Shown one piece after another: positions 12,394 through 21,859 of a stretch of 64,000 nucleotides of DNA. A program made the translations under genes and the position numbers. Where the stretch lies: the NCBI GenBank assembly GCA_965153355.1, contig OZ231127.1, positions 52,142,001 to 52,206,000 on the forward strand, read 5' to 3'. This DNA is from Flaccisagitta enflata. Its lineage: Eukaryota; Chaetognatha; Sagittoidea; Aphragmophora. The stretch's first letter is position 1. Every line of letters begins with the position of its first letter. The notes beneath the pieces are model-generated. The model saw nothing but the letters and a program-made list of their open reading frames with translations, did not search any database and was not told the DNA's origin.

Positions 12394-12663
12394 TTCCAAT
12401 CAGTGACATTTTTCTTCTTTCCTATTTTCAGTCATCGAATAAATTTGGTCCACTTTTGCAAGCTCTACGCCTATGAGAGGACATGGCTATCTGTTCGTTG
12501 TATGGTTGGTTAAAATTTCCATCACAAAAACGTCAAAACTGCATCAACACTGGCGTCTTTCCTGTGTTTACCCAAATTCATCATCATTTGATCTAAAACC
12601 CGAGTTGCAAATGTCCCAACTAAGAGAAAAAAATCCATCACAGATTTTTGGACATGGGTTCTA

Positions 12664-12876
12664 ATAGTTGCAAAAGCATTAGATGGTCAGTGGTACAAAT
12701 TGTCCCAATGTGGCTGTCTGAGTTTATGTGGATGTGTGATGGTGAAAGGGGCAGCGGCCTATACTTAATAATTTTAGGCGCTATGCTGGGATTTAAGTCT
12801 TGAGGCTGGGATTTGAGTCTTGAGGCTGGGATTTGAGCCTCGGGGCTTGGTTTTGAACATCAAGGCTGGGAAAATA
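12664..12876 (+). repeat. Family E copy
   Basis: Left end ATAGTTGCAAAAGCATTAG with the small stem TGC-AAAA-GCA, GGTCAGTGGTAC, a decayed long hairpin, GGGGCAGCGGCC at 12749, then four 20-bp GGCTGGGATTTGAG units. It has no right inverted repeat. Confidence 0.75.
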
Positions 12877-13090
12877 AAATTGAGCTAAATGAGTTAATTG
12901 AGCTAGAATACCGAAAAATACCCCCTCGGATGAGCAGCTATGCTCATTAACATGTTTTCTTGTATTTGCATGCTCAAACAAACATCAATTCAATTCTTTA
13001 TTGATCCTACACTAAATCATAAAAAAATTGAGAAAAAAAATCAATTTGAATTTTTTTATAAAAAAGTCAAAATGAAACCAACTGTTACTA
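12877..13090 (+). repeat. Family F fragment
   Basis: One unit of the GAGCTAAATGAG / GATGAGCAGCTATGCTC / TTCTTGTATTTGCATGCTC sequence, ending TTATTGATCCTAC..AATCATAAA. It matches 40260-40387 and 62870-62990 and supplies an empty target for the insertion at 40388. Confidence 0.8.
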
Positions 13091-13121
13091 CGTTATCAAA
13101 TCTTAAAGCCTCTTGTCAGGG

Positions 13122-13127
13122 TTTGTT

Positions 13128-13187
<60 letters not shown>

Positions 13188-13189
13188 TT
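13122..13189. repeat. (TTTC)n microsatellite
   Basis: About 17 TTTC units. Confidence 0.95.
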
Positions 13190-13828
13190 ATTCTTTTTTT
13201 CCATCTTTCTTTTTAACTATATTTTTTTGTTTGTCACGACGGTCTAAATAAACCGTATAAATCAGAAGTGAGTGTCCACAGAGCCGAGTGGTGGAGCAGT
13301 GTAATATGTCACTTTGGGAACACAAATCACTCTTCCGTAAGTTTTTTTTAAGGCCAACTTTTCATTAAACACACTTTGATAGAGGGAATGCAAATGACAA
13401 ATATTTGACCAATATCATCGAAATATTTTAATATTTAGAAAATCATAAATCCATTTCTAATTGAGTCATAATTTTGCGGTTGGTCTTATTCGACGGCATT
13501 TTTTAAGTTGTTTATCTGTGAAAAATTTCATCACAATCGATCAAGCGGTTGTGGAGAAAATTAAGTTTTTTTTTTTTGAAAAAAGGAAATGAAATTAAAC
13601 TACTTTTCTAAGAGAGGAAATCAAAAAGCAATCCGATCAGGCAACTTGAGTATTACCTGAGTGATATCTGAAGAGGCGTAATGGGACGTCACGTGGACCA
13701 AAGGACAGACTAACCAACAGATGGATCAAGCAATGGACCGACGGACATTGGGTTTGTTTCTACTGACAAAAATCCTGATTGTTTATGTGAAACGCATGAA
13801 AATGATATAAATTAAGATCGTCTCATGA
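13190..13828. other. Unique AT-rich sequence, nothing recognised
   Basis: No gene or repeat recognised. Confidence 0.5.
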
Positions 13829-13950
13829 GGGAGTGAGCAAAATGAGTGAGCGATCCCACTTACTGAGCAAGCGAGTGAAGTGGGTGTAGCGAAGCGGAGT
13901 GCTGCAGAAAAAGTGAGCAGAGCGAGTGAGCGGAGTGAGTGGAGTCGAAA
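13829..13950. repeat. GAGTGAGC-type degenerate minisatellite
   Basis: Irregular 8-11 bp GAGTGAGCG/GAGTGAAG units; resembles the reverse complement of 1365-1460. Confidence 0.7.
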
Positions 13951-14011
13951 CAGACGCCCTCTTACTCAAACGCAGGTTTAACCTAATTTGATTTCTTTGT
14001 AAGCCTTTTTT

Positions 14012-14530
14012 AGTGGCGGACACGCAAATCCAGGCCTGTATATTATTGAGTTTTCAAAAAATCAAAGGGAAAATCAAAGGGTCTGGAGATGGGGAAAGAA
14101 ATCAAAGGGGGAAAAAAGAGAACAAGTGACGCGGGGTCACAATACCGTTGCGGATGGGTGGGCAGGGGCATCCAACCCCCATCCACACCCAAACCCTCCT
14201 CTGATATTCAAACATGCACAAAAGTATCAAAAATGCTCATTTTCCCACTTTGAAACTCGATGACCCCGGACAGACGGACGGACAAAGCCTCTTATAGAGT
14301 TGCGTGTCCGCAACTAAAAATAAGATATTTTGGGAAAATATAACTTCTGACGGTACCAAATCATAAAACACAATAAGTAAAACACAATTTAGCTACATTG
14401 TTTAATTGCTATGTGGGGAACAAAATCATAGATATCAAAATGCGACACAAGGCAAAGAAAATCATAGGCAGGGGGAGGAAGAAAAAAAAAAGTGACTCAA
14501 TAATATACACCCCTGCGCAACTCTGTAACT
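14012..14530. repeat. Inverted pair of truncated family H ends
   Basis: The left arm at 14012-14045 has AGTGGCGGACACGCAAAT then TGTATATTATTGAG. The right arm at 14492-14530 has CTCAATAATATACA then GCGCAACTCTG. They face each other around the intact minus-strand copy at 14123-14315, as if a second insertion had split an older inverted element. Confidence 0.6.
14123..14315 (-). mobile_element. Family H copy, GTTGCG subtype, GTGAC end
   Basis: Read on the minus strand: T5, AGTTGCGGACACGCAACTC, TATAAGAGGC, GTCC tract, CTGCCCACCCATCCGCAAC, 3' GTGAC-CCCGC-GTCAC and CTTG-TT. It is nested inside the truncated inverted pair. Confidence 0.85.
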
Positions 14531-14884
14531 GAGTGTTCACTATTTGATCTTTACGGCATGAACATGGGCCATCCACTACATCCAAGTAGCATTTCTCTCA
14601 AAAGTTTTCCATTTTTAAGCATCTGATAATCCTGCGGAGTAAGATATGCAGATGAAGGTGGAGGTTGTTTTTTGTTTTGTTTTGTTTTTATTCATTTTTT
14701 TTTGTAAGCTCATCCGTTTGTATGCTAGTGCAAAATGCCGGGTAAAACATCATGAAATGCGTTCTAATCACATTGATAGGATTAGTAATATAAGCTAGGT
14801 ACACGTTACTACAAACTCTACCAAACTAGAACCCCCTTCCCCCAATAAAAAGGTAATATATCAAGGAATTGCATCTTTGTTTTT
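14531..14884. other. Unique sequence, nothing recognised
   Basis: TTTTG repeats near 14670; nothing else recognised. Confidence 0.5.
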
Positions 14885-15092
14885 AGTTGCAGACACGCAA
14901 CTCTATAAGAGGCTTTGTCCGTCCGTCGGTTGGTCGGTCGGTCCGTCGGTCCGTCATGGTGATCGAGTTGAAAATGAGCATTTTCGATACTTTTTGTGTA
15001 TGTTTGAGTGTTGGAGGTGGGTTGGGGTGTGGATGGGGCTTGGATGCCCCTGCCCACCCGTCCGCAACGATATTGTGACCCCGCGTCACTTG
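14885..15092 (+). mobile_element. Family H copy, GTTGC subtype, GTGAC end
   Basis: AGTTGCAGACACGCAACTC, TATAAGAGGC, GTCC/GGTC tract at 14920-14957, GATCGAGTTGAAAATGAGC, CTGCCCACCCGTCCGCAAC, GTGAC-CCCGC-GTCAC and CTTGTTTTC. It belongs to the same 3'-end subtype as 22700 and 45848. Confidence 0.85.
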
Positions 15093-15103
15093 TTTTCTAT
15101 TGG

Positions 15104-15105
15104 AT

Positions 15106-15168
<63 letters not shown>
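15104..15168. repeat. (GT)n microsatellite
   Basis: About 32 GT units immediately after the family H 3' end. Confidence 0.97.
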
Positions 15169-15171
<3 letters not shown>

Positions 15172-15350
15172 TTTTCTATGTACTTTTTTTTGAAGTAGTG
15201 AGATACAGAAGATCTATACTTAGATTACATACATCATGAAGATCTTACAAGTAGCTACAAATCTTTTACAGTACTGCATGATTATTGAAAGGGAGAAGAT
15301 TTAATGGTTAAAGACCATGGAGAGACTAGGAGATTTTAGATTCTCATAAA

Positions 15351-15363
<13 letters not shown>

Positions 15364-15399
<36 letters not shown>

Positions 15400-15424
15400 A
15401 TATTGATCACACCGCCTCCCCTCT

Positions 15425-15503
<79 letters not shown>

Positions 15504-15620
15504 CTCTCTGATTCTCTCTCACGTGCATTTCCGAGCCCTAGTCAGGCTCTCCTCTCTCTCTCTCTCTCTCTCTCTGGGAAACGATGATGACAAAGATGAC
15601 AAAGATAACGTCGACGACCG

Positions 15621-15688
<68 letters not shown>
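15364..15688. repeat. Compound (CT)n ... ATGACAAAGATGAC ... (CA)n
   Basis: Three CT tracts (15364-15394, 15429-15500, 15553-15574), a linker with GATGACAAAGATGACAAAG, and (CA)n at 15622-15687. The same order with the same linker recurs at 18168-18395. Confidence 0.9.
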
Positions 15689-15690
<2 letters not shown>

Positions 15691-15868
15691 ACAACTAAAC
15701 CGCAGCACCAAAATGCACATTTTTACATCTTTCAAATAGACCTTCATTAACTAACGAACCAACTGATGGATGGATGGACCAACAGATTCATGTCGATTTT
15801 ACGACTTAATTGGTAATAAGAAAAAAATTCAACCATACAACATTTGATTTCTTATGAAGGCAATTTTT

Positions 15869-16107
15869 GGGCAGCGGCCCCAAAGGGGCCGATGACCTAT
15901 GCTTTCACACAGGAGAAATTTCTCCTTCTCCTTCTTCCTCTCCTCCGTCCACCCCCTAGAGCCTCAAATCCTGCCTTGAAACCCAAAATCTAGCCTCAAA
16001 GCTCAAATTCCACCCTCAAGGCTCAAAACCCAGTCTAAGCTCGAATTCCAGCCTTGCAGCCCAAAATTCAGCTTTTTGCCTCACACTCAAGCCTCAAAGC
16101 CTAAAGG
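15869..16107 (-). repeat. Family E copy, 3' part, minus orientation
   Basis: Starts GGGCAGCGGCCCC-AAA-GGGGCC then GATGACCTATGC and ACACAGGAG, the reverse complement of the right end at 32160-32207. It then has decayed 20-bp units (CCTCAAAGCTCAAATTCCA) to 16107. The left end is missing. Confidence 0.75.
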
Positions 16108-17114
16108 TTAACCAGTCGCCCAAGGGCAATATGTGGTCAGCGATACCCGTTGCCCTGCTATGTATGTTGATGACTGAAGGTGATGGGTAGCAGGGCAGCG
16201 GCCCCGAAGGGGACAATGTCCTGTAGAACACAGGGGGACTTTCGTTCGTCCGTCCATCCGTCCGTGTGTGCAGATTTGAGCCTTGAGGCTGTGATTTGAG
16301 CTTTGAAGCTGGAAATTGAGCCTTGAGGATGGGATTTGAGCCTTGAGACTGGGATTTGAGCCTTGAGGCTGGCGTTTGAGGCTTGAGGCTGGGATTTGCG
16401 CCTTGAGGCTGGGATTTGAGCCTTGAGGCTGGGATTTGAACCTTGAGGCTGGGATTTGAGCCTTGAGGCTAGGTTGAGCCTTGAGGCTGGGATTTGAGCC
16501 TCGAGGCTGGGATTTGAACCTCGCAGCTGGGATTTGAGCCTCAACACTGGGATTTGAACCTCAAGGATGGGATTTGAGCCTCAAGGTTGGGATTTGAGCC
16601 TCGAGACTGGGATTTTAGCCTCAAGGCTGAGATTTGAGCCTCGAGGCTGGGATTTGAGCCTCGAGGCTAGGATTTGAGCCTCGAGGCTAGGATTTGAGCC
16701 TCGAGGCTAAGATTTGAGCCTCGAGGCTGGGATTTGAGCCTTGAGGCTGGGATTTGAGCCTCGAGGCTAGGATTTGCGCCTCGAGGCTGGGATTTGAGCC
16801 CCGAAGCTGGGATTTGAGCCTCGAGGCTGGGATTTGAGCCTTGAGGCTGGGATTTGAGCCTCAAGGCTGGGATTTGAGCCTCAAGGCCGGGATTTGAGCC
16901 TCGAGGCTGGGATATGAGACTCTAGGCTAGGATTTGGGCCTCTAGGCTAGGATTTGAGCCTTCAGGCTGAGATTTTGAGCCTTGAAGCTGAGATTTGGGC
17001 CTTGAAGCTGAGATTTGAGCCTCAAGGGGGGGGACGCACGCACGGACGAACGAACGAACGAACGAAAGTCCCCCTGTGTTCTACAGGACATCGTCCCCTT
17101 CGGGGCCGCTGCCC
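16108..17114 (+). mobile_element. Family E element with 60-bp inverted ends and a 20-bp minisatellite
   Basis: Outer left part 16108-16192: small stem GCC-CAAG-GGC, GGTCAGCGATACC, then the perfect 10-bp stem TGCCCTGCTA (16151-16160) with TAGCAGGGCA (16188-16197). The inverted terminal repeats at 16193-16253 and 17054-17114 share GGGCAGCGGCCCCGAAGGGG, TGTCCTGTAGAACACAGGGG and a CGTT/CGTC tract. Between them lie about 37 copies of the 20-bp unit with core AGCCTCGAGGCT. No protein is encoded: 20 is not a multiple of three, and open frames here come from the repeat. Confidence 0.85.
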
Positions 17115-17482
17115 AAAAATTAAGCCTCAAAGCCCAAATTCCAGCCTCAAGGCTCAAAATCCGGGCATTTTGCTCCAACTCCAGCATCTAAGCCTAAATT
17201 CCAGCCTCCACGCTCTAATTCCAGTCTCAAACCTTAAAATCCAGCCTCAAAGCTCAAAATCCAGCCTCAAAGCCCCAAATCAAGCCTTGATGCTCAAAAT
17301 CTACCCTTATACTCTACTATTCAAATAATAAACATTAAACATAAACATAATCATTCCATCGTAAATGCATAGGTCATCGGCCCCCTTGGGGCTGCTGCCC
17401 CTCTAACCATCTCACACTCACATACACTTTCATAGGGGCAACAGGTACTGCTGACCATCTTACACTTTTGCGACTATTACCC
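17115..17482 (-). repeat. Family E copy, minus orientation
   Basis: Read from 17482 leftward: ATAGTCGCAAAAGTGTAAG, GGTCAGCAGTACC, stem TGCCCCT with AGGGGCA, AGCCCC-AAG-GGGGCC, GATGACCTATGC, then decayed units with core GAGGCTGGAATT to 17115. It abuts the element ending at 17114. Confidence 0.75.
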
Positions 17483-17497
17483 ATCATGGCCCTTTTT

Positions 17498-18034
17498 GGG
17501 CAGCGGCCTCAAAGGGCTGATGTCCTGTAGAACACAGGGGGAATTTCCAGACATCCGTCCTTCCATCCTTCCCTCCGTCCCTCCGTCCCTCCTCCTCCCC
17601 CCTTGTTGAACATCAAGACCTCAAATTAGCCCTCCCAAGCCTCAAATTAGCCCTCCCAAGCCTCAAATTAGCCTTTCAGACTTCAAATCAGCCCCCCCCA
17701 TGCCTCAAATCTGCCCTCTAGACCTCGAATCTGCCCTCCAGACCTTCAATCAGCCCTCCAAGCATCAAATCAGCCGTCCTTGCTTCAAATTGGCCCACCA
17801 AACCTCAAAACTGCTCTCCAAGTTTAGATTCTGCCCTCCAGCCCTCCAATATGCCTTCAGTGGCGTAAATCAGTTATCTAAGGCCTGAAATATACCCCCT
17901 CGGGACATCTGGAAATTCACTCCTGTGTTCTACAGGACACCAGCCCTTTGGGGCCGCTACCCTGCTCTCTCTTCACTTCTTAACTGGATCAGTCCAAGCA
18001 GGGCATTGGATACCGCTGACCATGTGCAATCCTT
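17498..18034 (-). mobile_element. Family E element, second with inverted ends
   Basis: Inverted repeats of about 60 bp: left from 17498 (GGGCAGCGGCCTCAAAGGGC, TGTCCTGTAGAACACAGGGG, AATTTCCAGACATCC) and right ending about 17960. The interior at 17600-17890 has about 13 copies of a different ~20-bp unit (CCTCAAATTAGCCCTCCCAAG type). The outer flank (read minus) carries AGTC-ATC-TAAG-GAT, GGTCAGCGG, and TGCCCTGCT pairing with AGCAGGGTA. Confidence 0.8.
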
Positions 18035-18047
18035 AGATGACTAGTTA

Positions 18048-18110
18048 GATGCATACTCGCATCTTCATAAGAGGCTTTGTCCATTGGTCCGTTGCAATTT
18101 CTTGTTTGTT
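18048..18110 (+). repeat. Family H 5' fragment
   Basis: ATGCATACTCGCATCTTCATAAGAGGCTTTG then TCCATTGGTCCG resembles the family H start, with the stem decayed. Confidence 0.5.
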
Positions 18111-18149
18111 TGCATAAAATCAAGCAAGATTGAGCACGATCGGGTAAGA

Positions 18150-18152
<3 letters not shown>

Positions 18153-18226
<74 letters not shown>

Positions 18227-18263
18227 ATTACGAAGAAATGACGAAGATGACAAAGATGACGCT

Positions 18264-18346
<83 letters not shown>

Positions 18347-18353
18347 ACACACA

Positions 18354-18399
<46 letters not shown>

Positions 18400-18412
18400 T
18401 GCACGCACACGC
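18153..18412. repeat. Compound (CT)n ... ATGACAAAGATGAC ... (CA)n
   Basis: CT at 18168-18218, linker ACGAAGATGACAAAGATGAC, CA at 18264-18398 with CAGACACA interruptions and a GCATGCACGCAC end. Second instance of the cassette seen at 15553-15688. Confidence 0.9.
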
Positions 18413-19068
18413 AGCACCTTAAATCAAGTTTTCACCTTCTCTGATATGAGCGTGACCAACAGACCAACGGACCAAAGAATAGACGGACCGAAGGACCGAC
18501 GGACAAACAGGATTGCCAGTCTGTCATAAAAAGTTCTTTTACTGTTGTAAAAGACGAGCTGTCTCAAATAGAAGGTACCCCAAATCTTTTTTTTCCTTCG
18601 TCTTTTTTTTTCCATTATTAAAAAAGACTGTTTACGCTCTTTTGCTTGTCATTTCTAAACGACTGAAGTTACAAAAACCGGATTGCGCTCATTTTGTAGA
18701 TTTTTCGATGTAGATAATTTTGCTTTTTTTAAAAAAGTTTTTAGCTTATCTAGAAGCCGAGATATCTCTTGTAGAAGAGGATTCCATATTTGTTTCTCAG
18801 TGGTCGACAACAACAATCATGTCCATCAGCCTCCGCCAAACAAAGTGATGTTTAAAAAGAATTTTACCTTAAAAAAACTTACGAGAGAGTGATTCGTGTT
18901 CCACAAGCTATGTAGATCACCACTAGCACAACCGGCACCATGGACGCTCAATTCTGATTTATATGGAGTATGTAGACCGTCGTGTTGTCTTTGATATTGT
19001 TTTTTTAAAGTTTGTCTGTTCTTACTTCCTTTCTATATTTCATTCTTTCTCTTTCTCTTCTTTCTTCA
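18413..19068. other. Unique sequence with a weak GACC tract
   Basis: A GACCAACG/GACCGACGG tract at 18453-18505 could be the core of a decayed family H copy on the minus strand; its ends are not recognisable. Confidence 0.4.
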
Positions 19069-19131
19069 GTCTGTCGGTAACGCACACATTTGACAATCTA
19101 CAAGGCGCACCTTATCGGCCTACTTAACCAT
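19069..19131 (+). repeat. Family H 3' fragment, GGTGCG subtype
   Basis: GTCTGTCGGTAACGCACACA, then AAGGCGCACCTTATCGGCCT and ACTTAACC match the 3' half of the copies at 36933 and 52610. Confidence 0.55.
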
Positions 19132-19189
19132 GCCCTTCGTTGCTTTCCTCTACCAGCACTGTATGACAAAAAAGTCAAGTAAAAGTCCG

Positions 19190-19413
19190 TGGGCATGACA
19201 TAAGATCACATTCCGTGTCCACGCCATGTGGCCACGCGAAGTGGCGAAGTAGCTACACAACAGCTGTGGCCACTTGCACATCAACATCCGTGGCCCCTAG
19301 CCCATCAACAGTCCGTGGCCCCTAGCAAGTGGCCACTTACGTTATGGGACCCGGGGCCACTGCCCCCCTATCGAGAGCAAGCAAACCTGTAAGGTGTTGG
19401 CCTTGTTTAAACT
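19190..19413 (+). repeat. Family G repeat (TGGCCAC-rich)
   Basis: Repeated GTGGCC(AC/CC) words, two ATCAACAGTCCGTGGCCCCT-like units at about 19280-19325, then GGGGCCACTGCCCCCCTATC, GAGAGCAAG, TGTAAGGTGTTGGCCTTGTT. Shares the CACTGCCCCCC..ATCGAGAGCAAG block with 11501-11670. Confidence 0.6.
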
Positions 19414-20025
19414 TAAAAGTTCTTTTTGTTTTTTCAAAGTGGTTTTTGTTTCCTCTTCATCATTCAATGCAATACGTAGAGTCTTTTCCCAAAATAAATT
19501 TAAGGATTGATGAATCAGGAATGATCATTTAAGCGAGCTCCAAGGAAAGCGAAAGTCACAAACAGTTACAGTGCCAATTGCGCAACTGCGGGCGGGTCGT
19601 CGTTTTAAACCATTGCAAAACATCGACGGACGAATGAAATGAGATTGAACGGTTAGTATCAAGTTTTAAAAACAGCCAAAGATGAACGGAAAACGAAAGG
19701 ATTGAATGGAAGGCCGGATGGATGGCTACATCCATTACTTTAGAAAGTTTCTTTTTCTTCCTTTAAGAGAGATGGGAAAATTGAAAAAAAAGTAAAACCA
19801 CTCAATCTATTCGCTCCCTTACTCGTTTTATTTCATCATACGTGTGTCTCAGCCTATGTGTCTTCATCTCTGTCTTCTTGTCACTGAATCGCTTTCTCTC
19901 TGTCAACTGTACTGTGTTTCCGTCTTTGTCACCGTCTCTGTACATTTGTGTCTCTCTGCTTTTCTGTATTTTTCAATATGCGTGTCATTCTTGTGATCTT
20001 GTCTCTTAATACTGGCTTTGATTTT
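19414..20025. other. Unique sequence, nothing recognised
   Basis: No gene or repeat recognised. Confidence 0.5.
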
Positions 20026-20150
20026 TGGGAAGCGGCATACGTGTAAAAGCATCTAGGTCATCGACCCCTTCTGCAATTCTGGGCCGCTGCTCTGCTCCCT
20101 CCGAAACAGTAATCACAAATTATTTAAGCAGGGCACGGGTACCTGATGCT
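20026..20150 (-). repeat. Short family E copy lacking the array
   Basis: Two facing ends: GGGAAGCGGCATACGTG (20028) with AAGCATCTAGGTCATCGACC, then GGGCCGCTGCTCTGCTCCCT, AAGCAGGGCAC and GGTACCTGATG. The AGCAGAGCA and TGCCCTGCT segments remain complementary with one mismatch. Confidence 0.6.
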
Positions 20151-20205
20151 GTCTGTCTTTTTCAGTCACCCATAATATCTTTCGTTACATGTCTGACTGT
20201 CTGTC

Positions 20206-20262
20206 TGACTGACTGTCTGTCTGACTGTCTCTGTCTCTGTCTCTGTCTCTGTCTCTGTGTGT

Positions 20263-20299
<37 letters not shown>
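20206..20299. repeat. (GTCT)n/(GT)n/(CT)n compound microsatellite
   Basis: TGTCTGACTGTCTGTC units pass into CTGTCT, GTGT and then CT. Confidence 0.95.
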
Positions 20300-20302
<3 letters not shown>

Positions 20303-20580
20303 TTCAATCTCTGTCTTTCAGTGCTGCCGGTCTCGCTCTCTTTGCAACGATACGCATGGGGATCGGGAAATATCTATCTAAGACCGACATGGTATGAATT
20401 TTTGTAAAGCCAACACAAACGCGCGGCGAGAAAGAAAACGAGCGCAGTAATTTGCGCGATTTGCAATTTGCAATAAGCAATTTACCATGTGCAAAAAGAA
20501 AGAAAAAAGTTACGCTACGCTCGAACTGGCGGCGGCAACACGGCGACGGCGCCGCACACTTTGAGAAGGAGAAGTAGCAG

Positions 20581-20695
<115 letters not shown>

Positions 20696-20944
20696 ACAGT
20701 CAGAGAAAGAGACCAAGACACAGACAGACAAAGAAAAAGACCAAGACAGAATCAGACAGATAGACAGAAAGAGGCACATATAGAGACAGTAAAAGAAACG
20801 TTCTGGAGAGCGTTCTGGAGAGCTATCCTGATTAATTACAAAAATGATGGCAGAGACTCTAACGAGCAAATTCAATCCAAAATCTTTGATCCATATCTTC
20901 GGTCTGGGGATGTTTAATGAGCATTTTCTTCATGTGTAAAGAAG

Positions 20945-21128
20945 AGCGCCGCTGGGGAAGCCTAAAAAAGGGTATTACCCTGCACCTTTCAATGATTTTG
21001 AAAAAAGTTATTCATTTGAATTTTTTTTTCAAAAGCTTAAACGGAAAGGCAAAAACAATTTCTGATGAAGGGAACCACAAGACAACAACTCCCTTCATCA
21101 ATTTTTCATCAGTTTTCAATGTTTAAGC
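20945..21128 (+). repeat. Dispersed repeat family K, copy 1
   Basis: GCCGCTGGGGAAGCCTAAA, GGGTATTACCCTGCA and, downstream, AAGACAACAACTCCCTTC match 38095-38282 block for block. No tail or duplication identified. Confidence 0.65.
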
Positions 21129-21239
21129 ATGTAGTTTCCTAAAAAATTAGCATAAGAGACTGTTATGATGGGAAAATAAAATAAGAAAAAAGCGGCGGCA
21201 TATGAATTCCAGTATGCATATGTTTCTCAAGTAGCTTTT

Positions 21240-21370
21240 CAAGGGGAACCGGTGGCGGAGAAGAGATGACGCCACCGCTTCCGCTCGACGCCATCGCTGC
21301 CGCCAACTGCCACCGCCAACTTCTGCCGCCGCCACCGCTGCCGCCACCAATATCGCTGCCACCGCCACCC
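21240..21370. repeat. CCGCCG-rich degenerate trinucleotide repeat
   Basis: Imperfect GCCGCCACC units over about 120 bp. Confidence 0.8.
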
Positions 21371-21807
21371 TCAATCTAACTTTGCCTTATCAGCGCCGGG
21401 CCTGCTGCCGCTGGCGCAGCTGTCGTTCTTGTCTCCGTCTCAAAGCTCTAATATCAACTGTACCTATATTCTTGAAATTTCCATCTCTCCATCCTCCCAC
21501 ATCCTCCCACCCCCACCCCCCTCATTCGTCTCTCCTCGACCCTCTTTCTCCCATTTCATATGATTCCTTTCCGTGAAAGTCAAACTGTTTTACAAGTGAT
21601 GAACAAAATAATCGATGAACAAGAATGCGTGAACGGAGTCCATCCATGCTAACCTATGTATGAATCCGGAAAAAGTCGCGCAAAAGAGCATTCGCCATTA
21701 AGGCATGTTTGCATTCGGTGTTTTATCTATTTTTGACATCAAAAAAAGATAGTTTCAGTATAAGACCAGCGCTCTAGAGGAGGCTCAAATGCACATACAT
21801 CCTCATC
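21371..21807. other. Unique sequence, nothing recognised
   Basis: No gene or repeat recognised. Confidence 0.5.
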
Positions 21808-21859
21808 CTTGTATTCAGGGTGTCACAAAGTGCCCGAGCACGCGAGCGCCGCTCGTAGG

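Noticed and set aside
14885-14910. TATAA in CTCTATAAGAGG as a promoter TATA box
   Set aside because: It is present at a fixed place in family H and can pair as CTCT-ATA-AGAG; no transcript or downstream gene supports promoter function.
16270-17020. CRISPR-like array of 20-bp repeats
   Set aside because: Repeats are contiguous without unique spacers and lie inside a eukaryotic inverted-repeat element.
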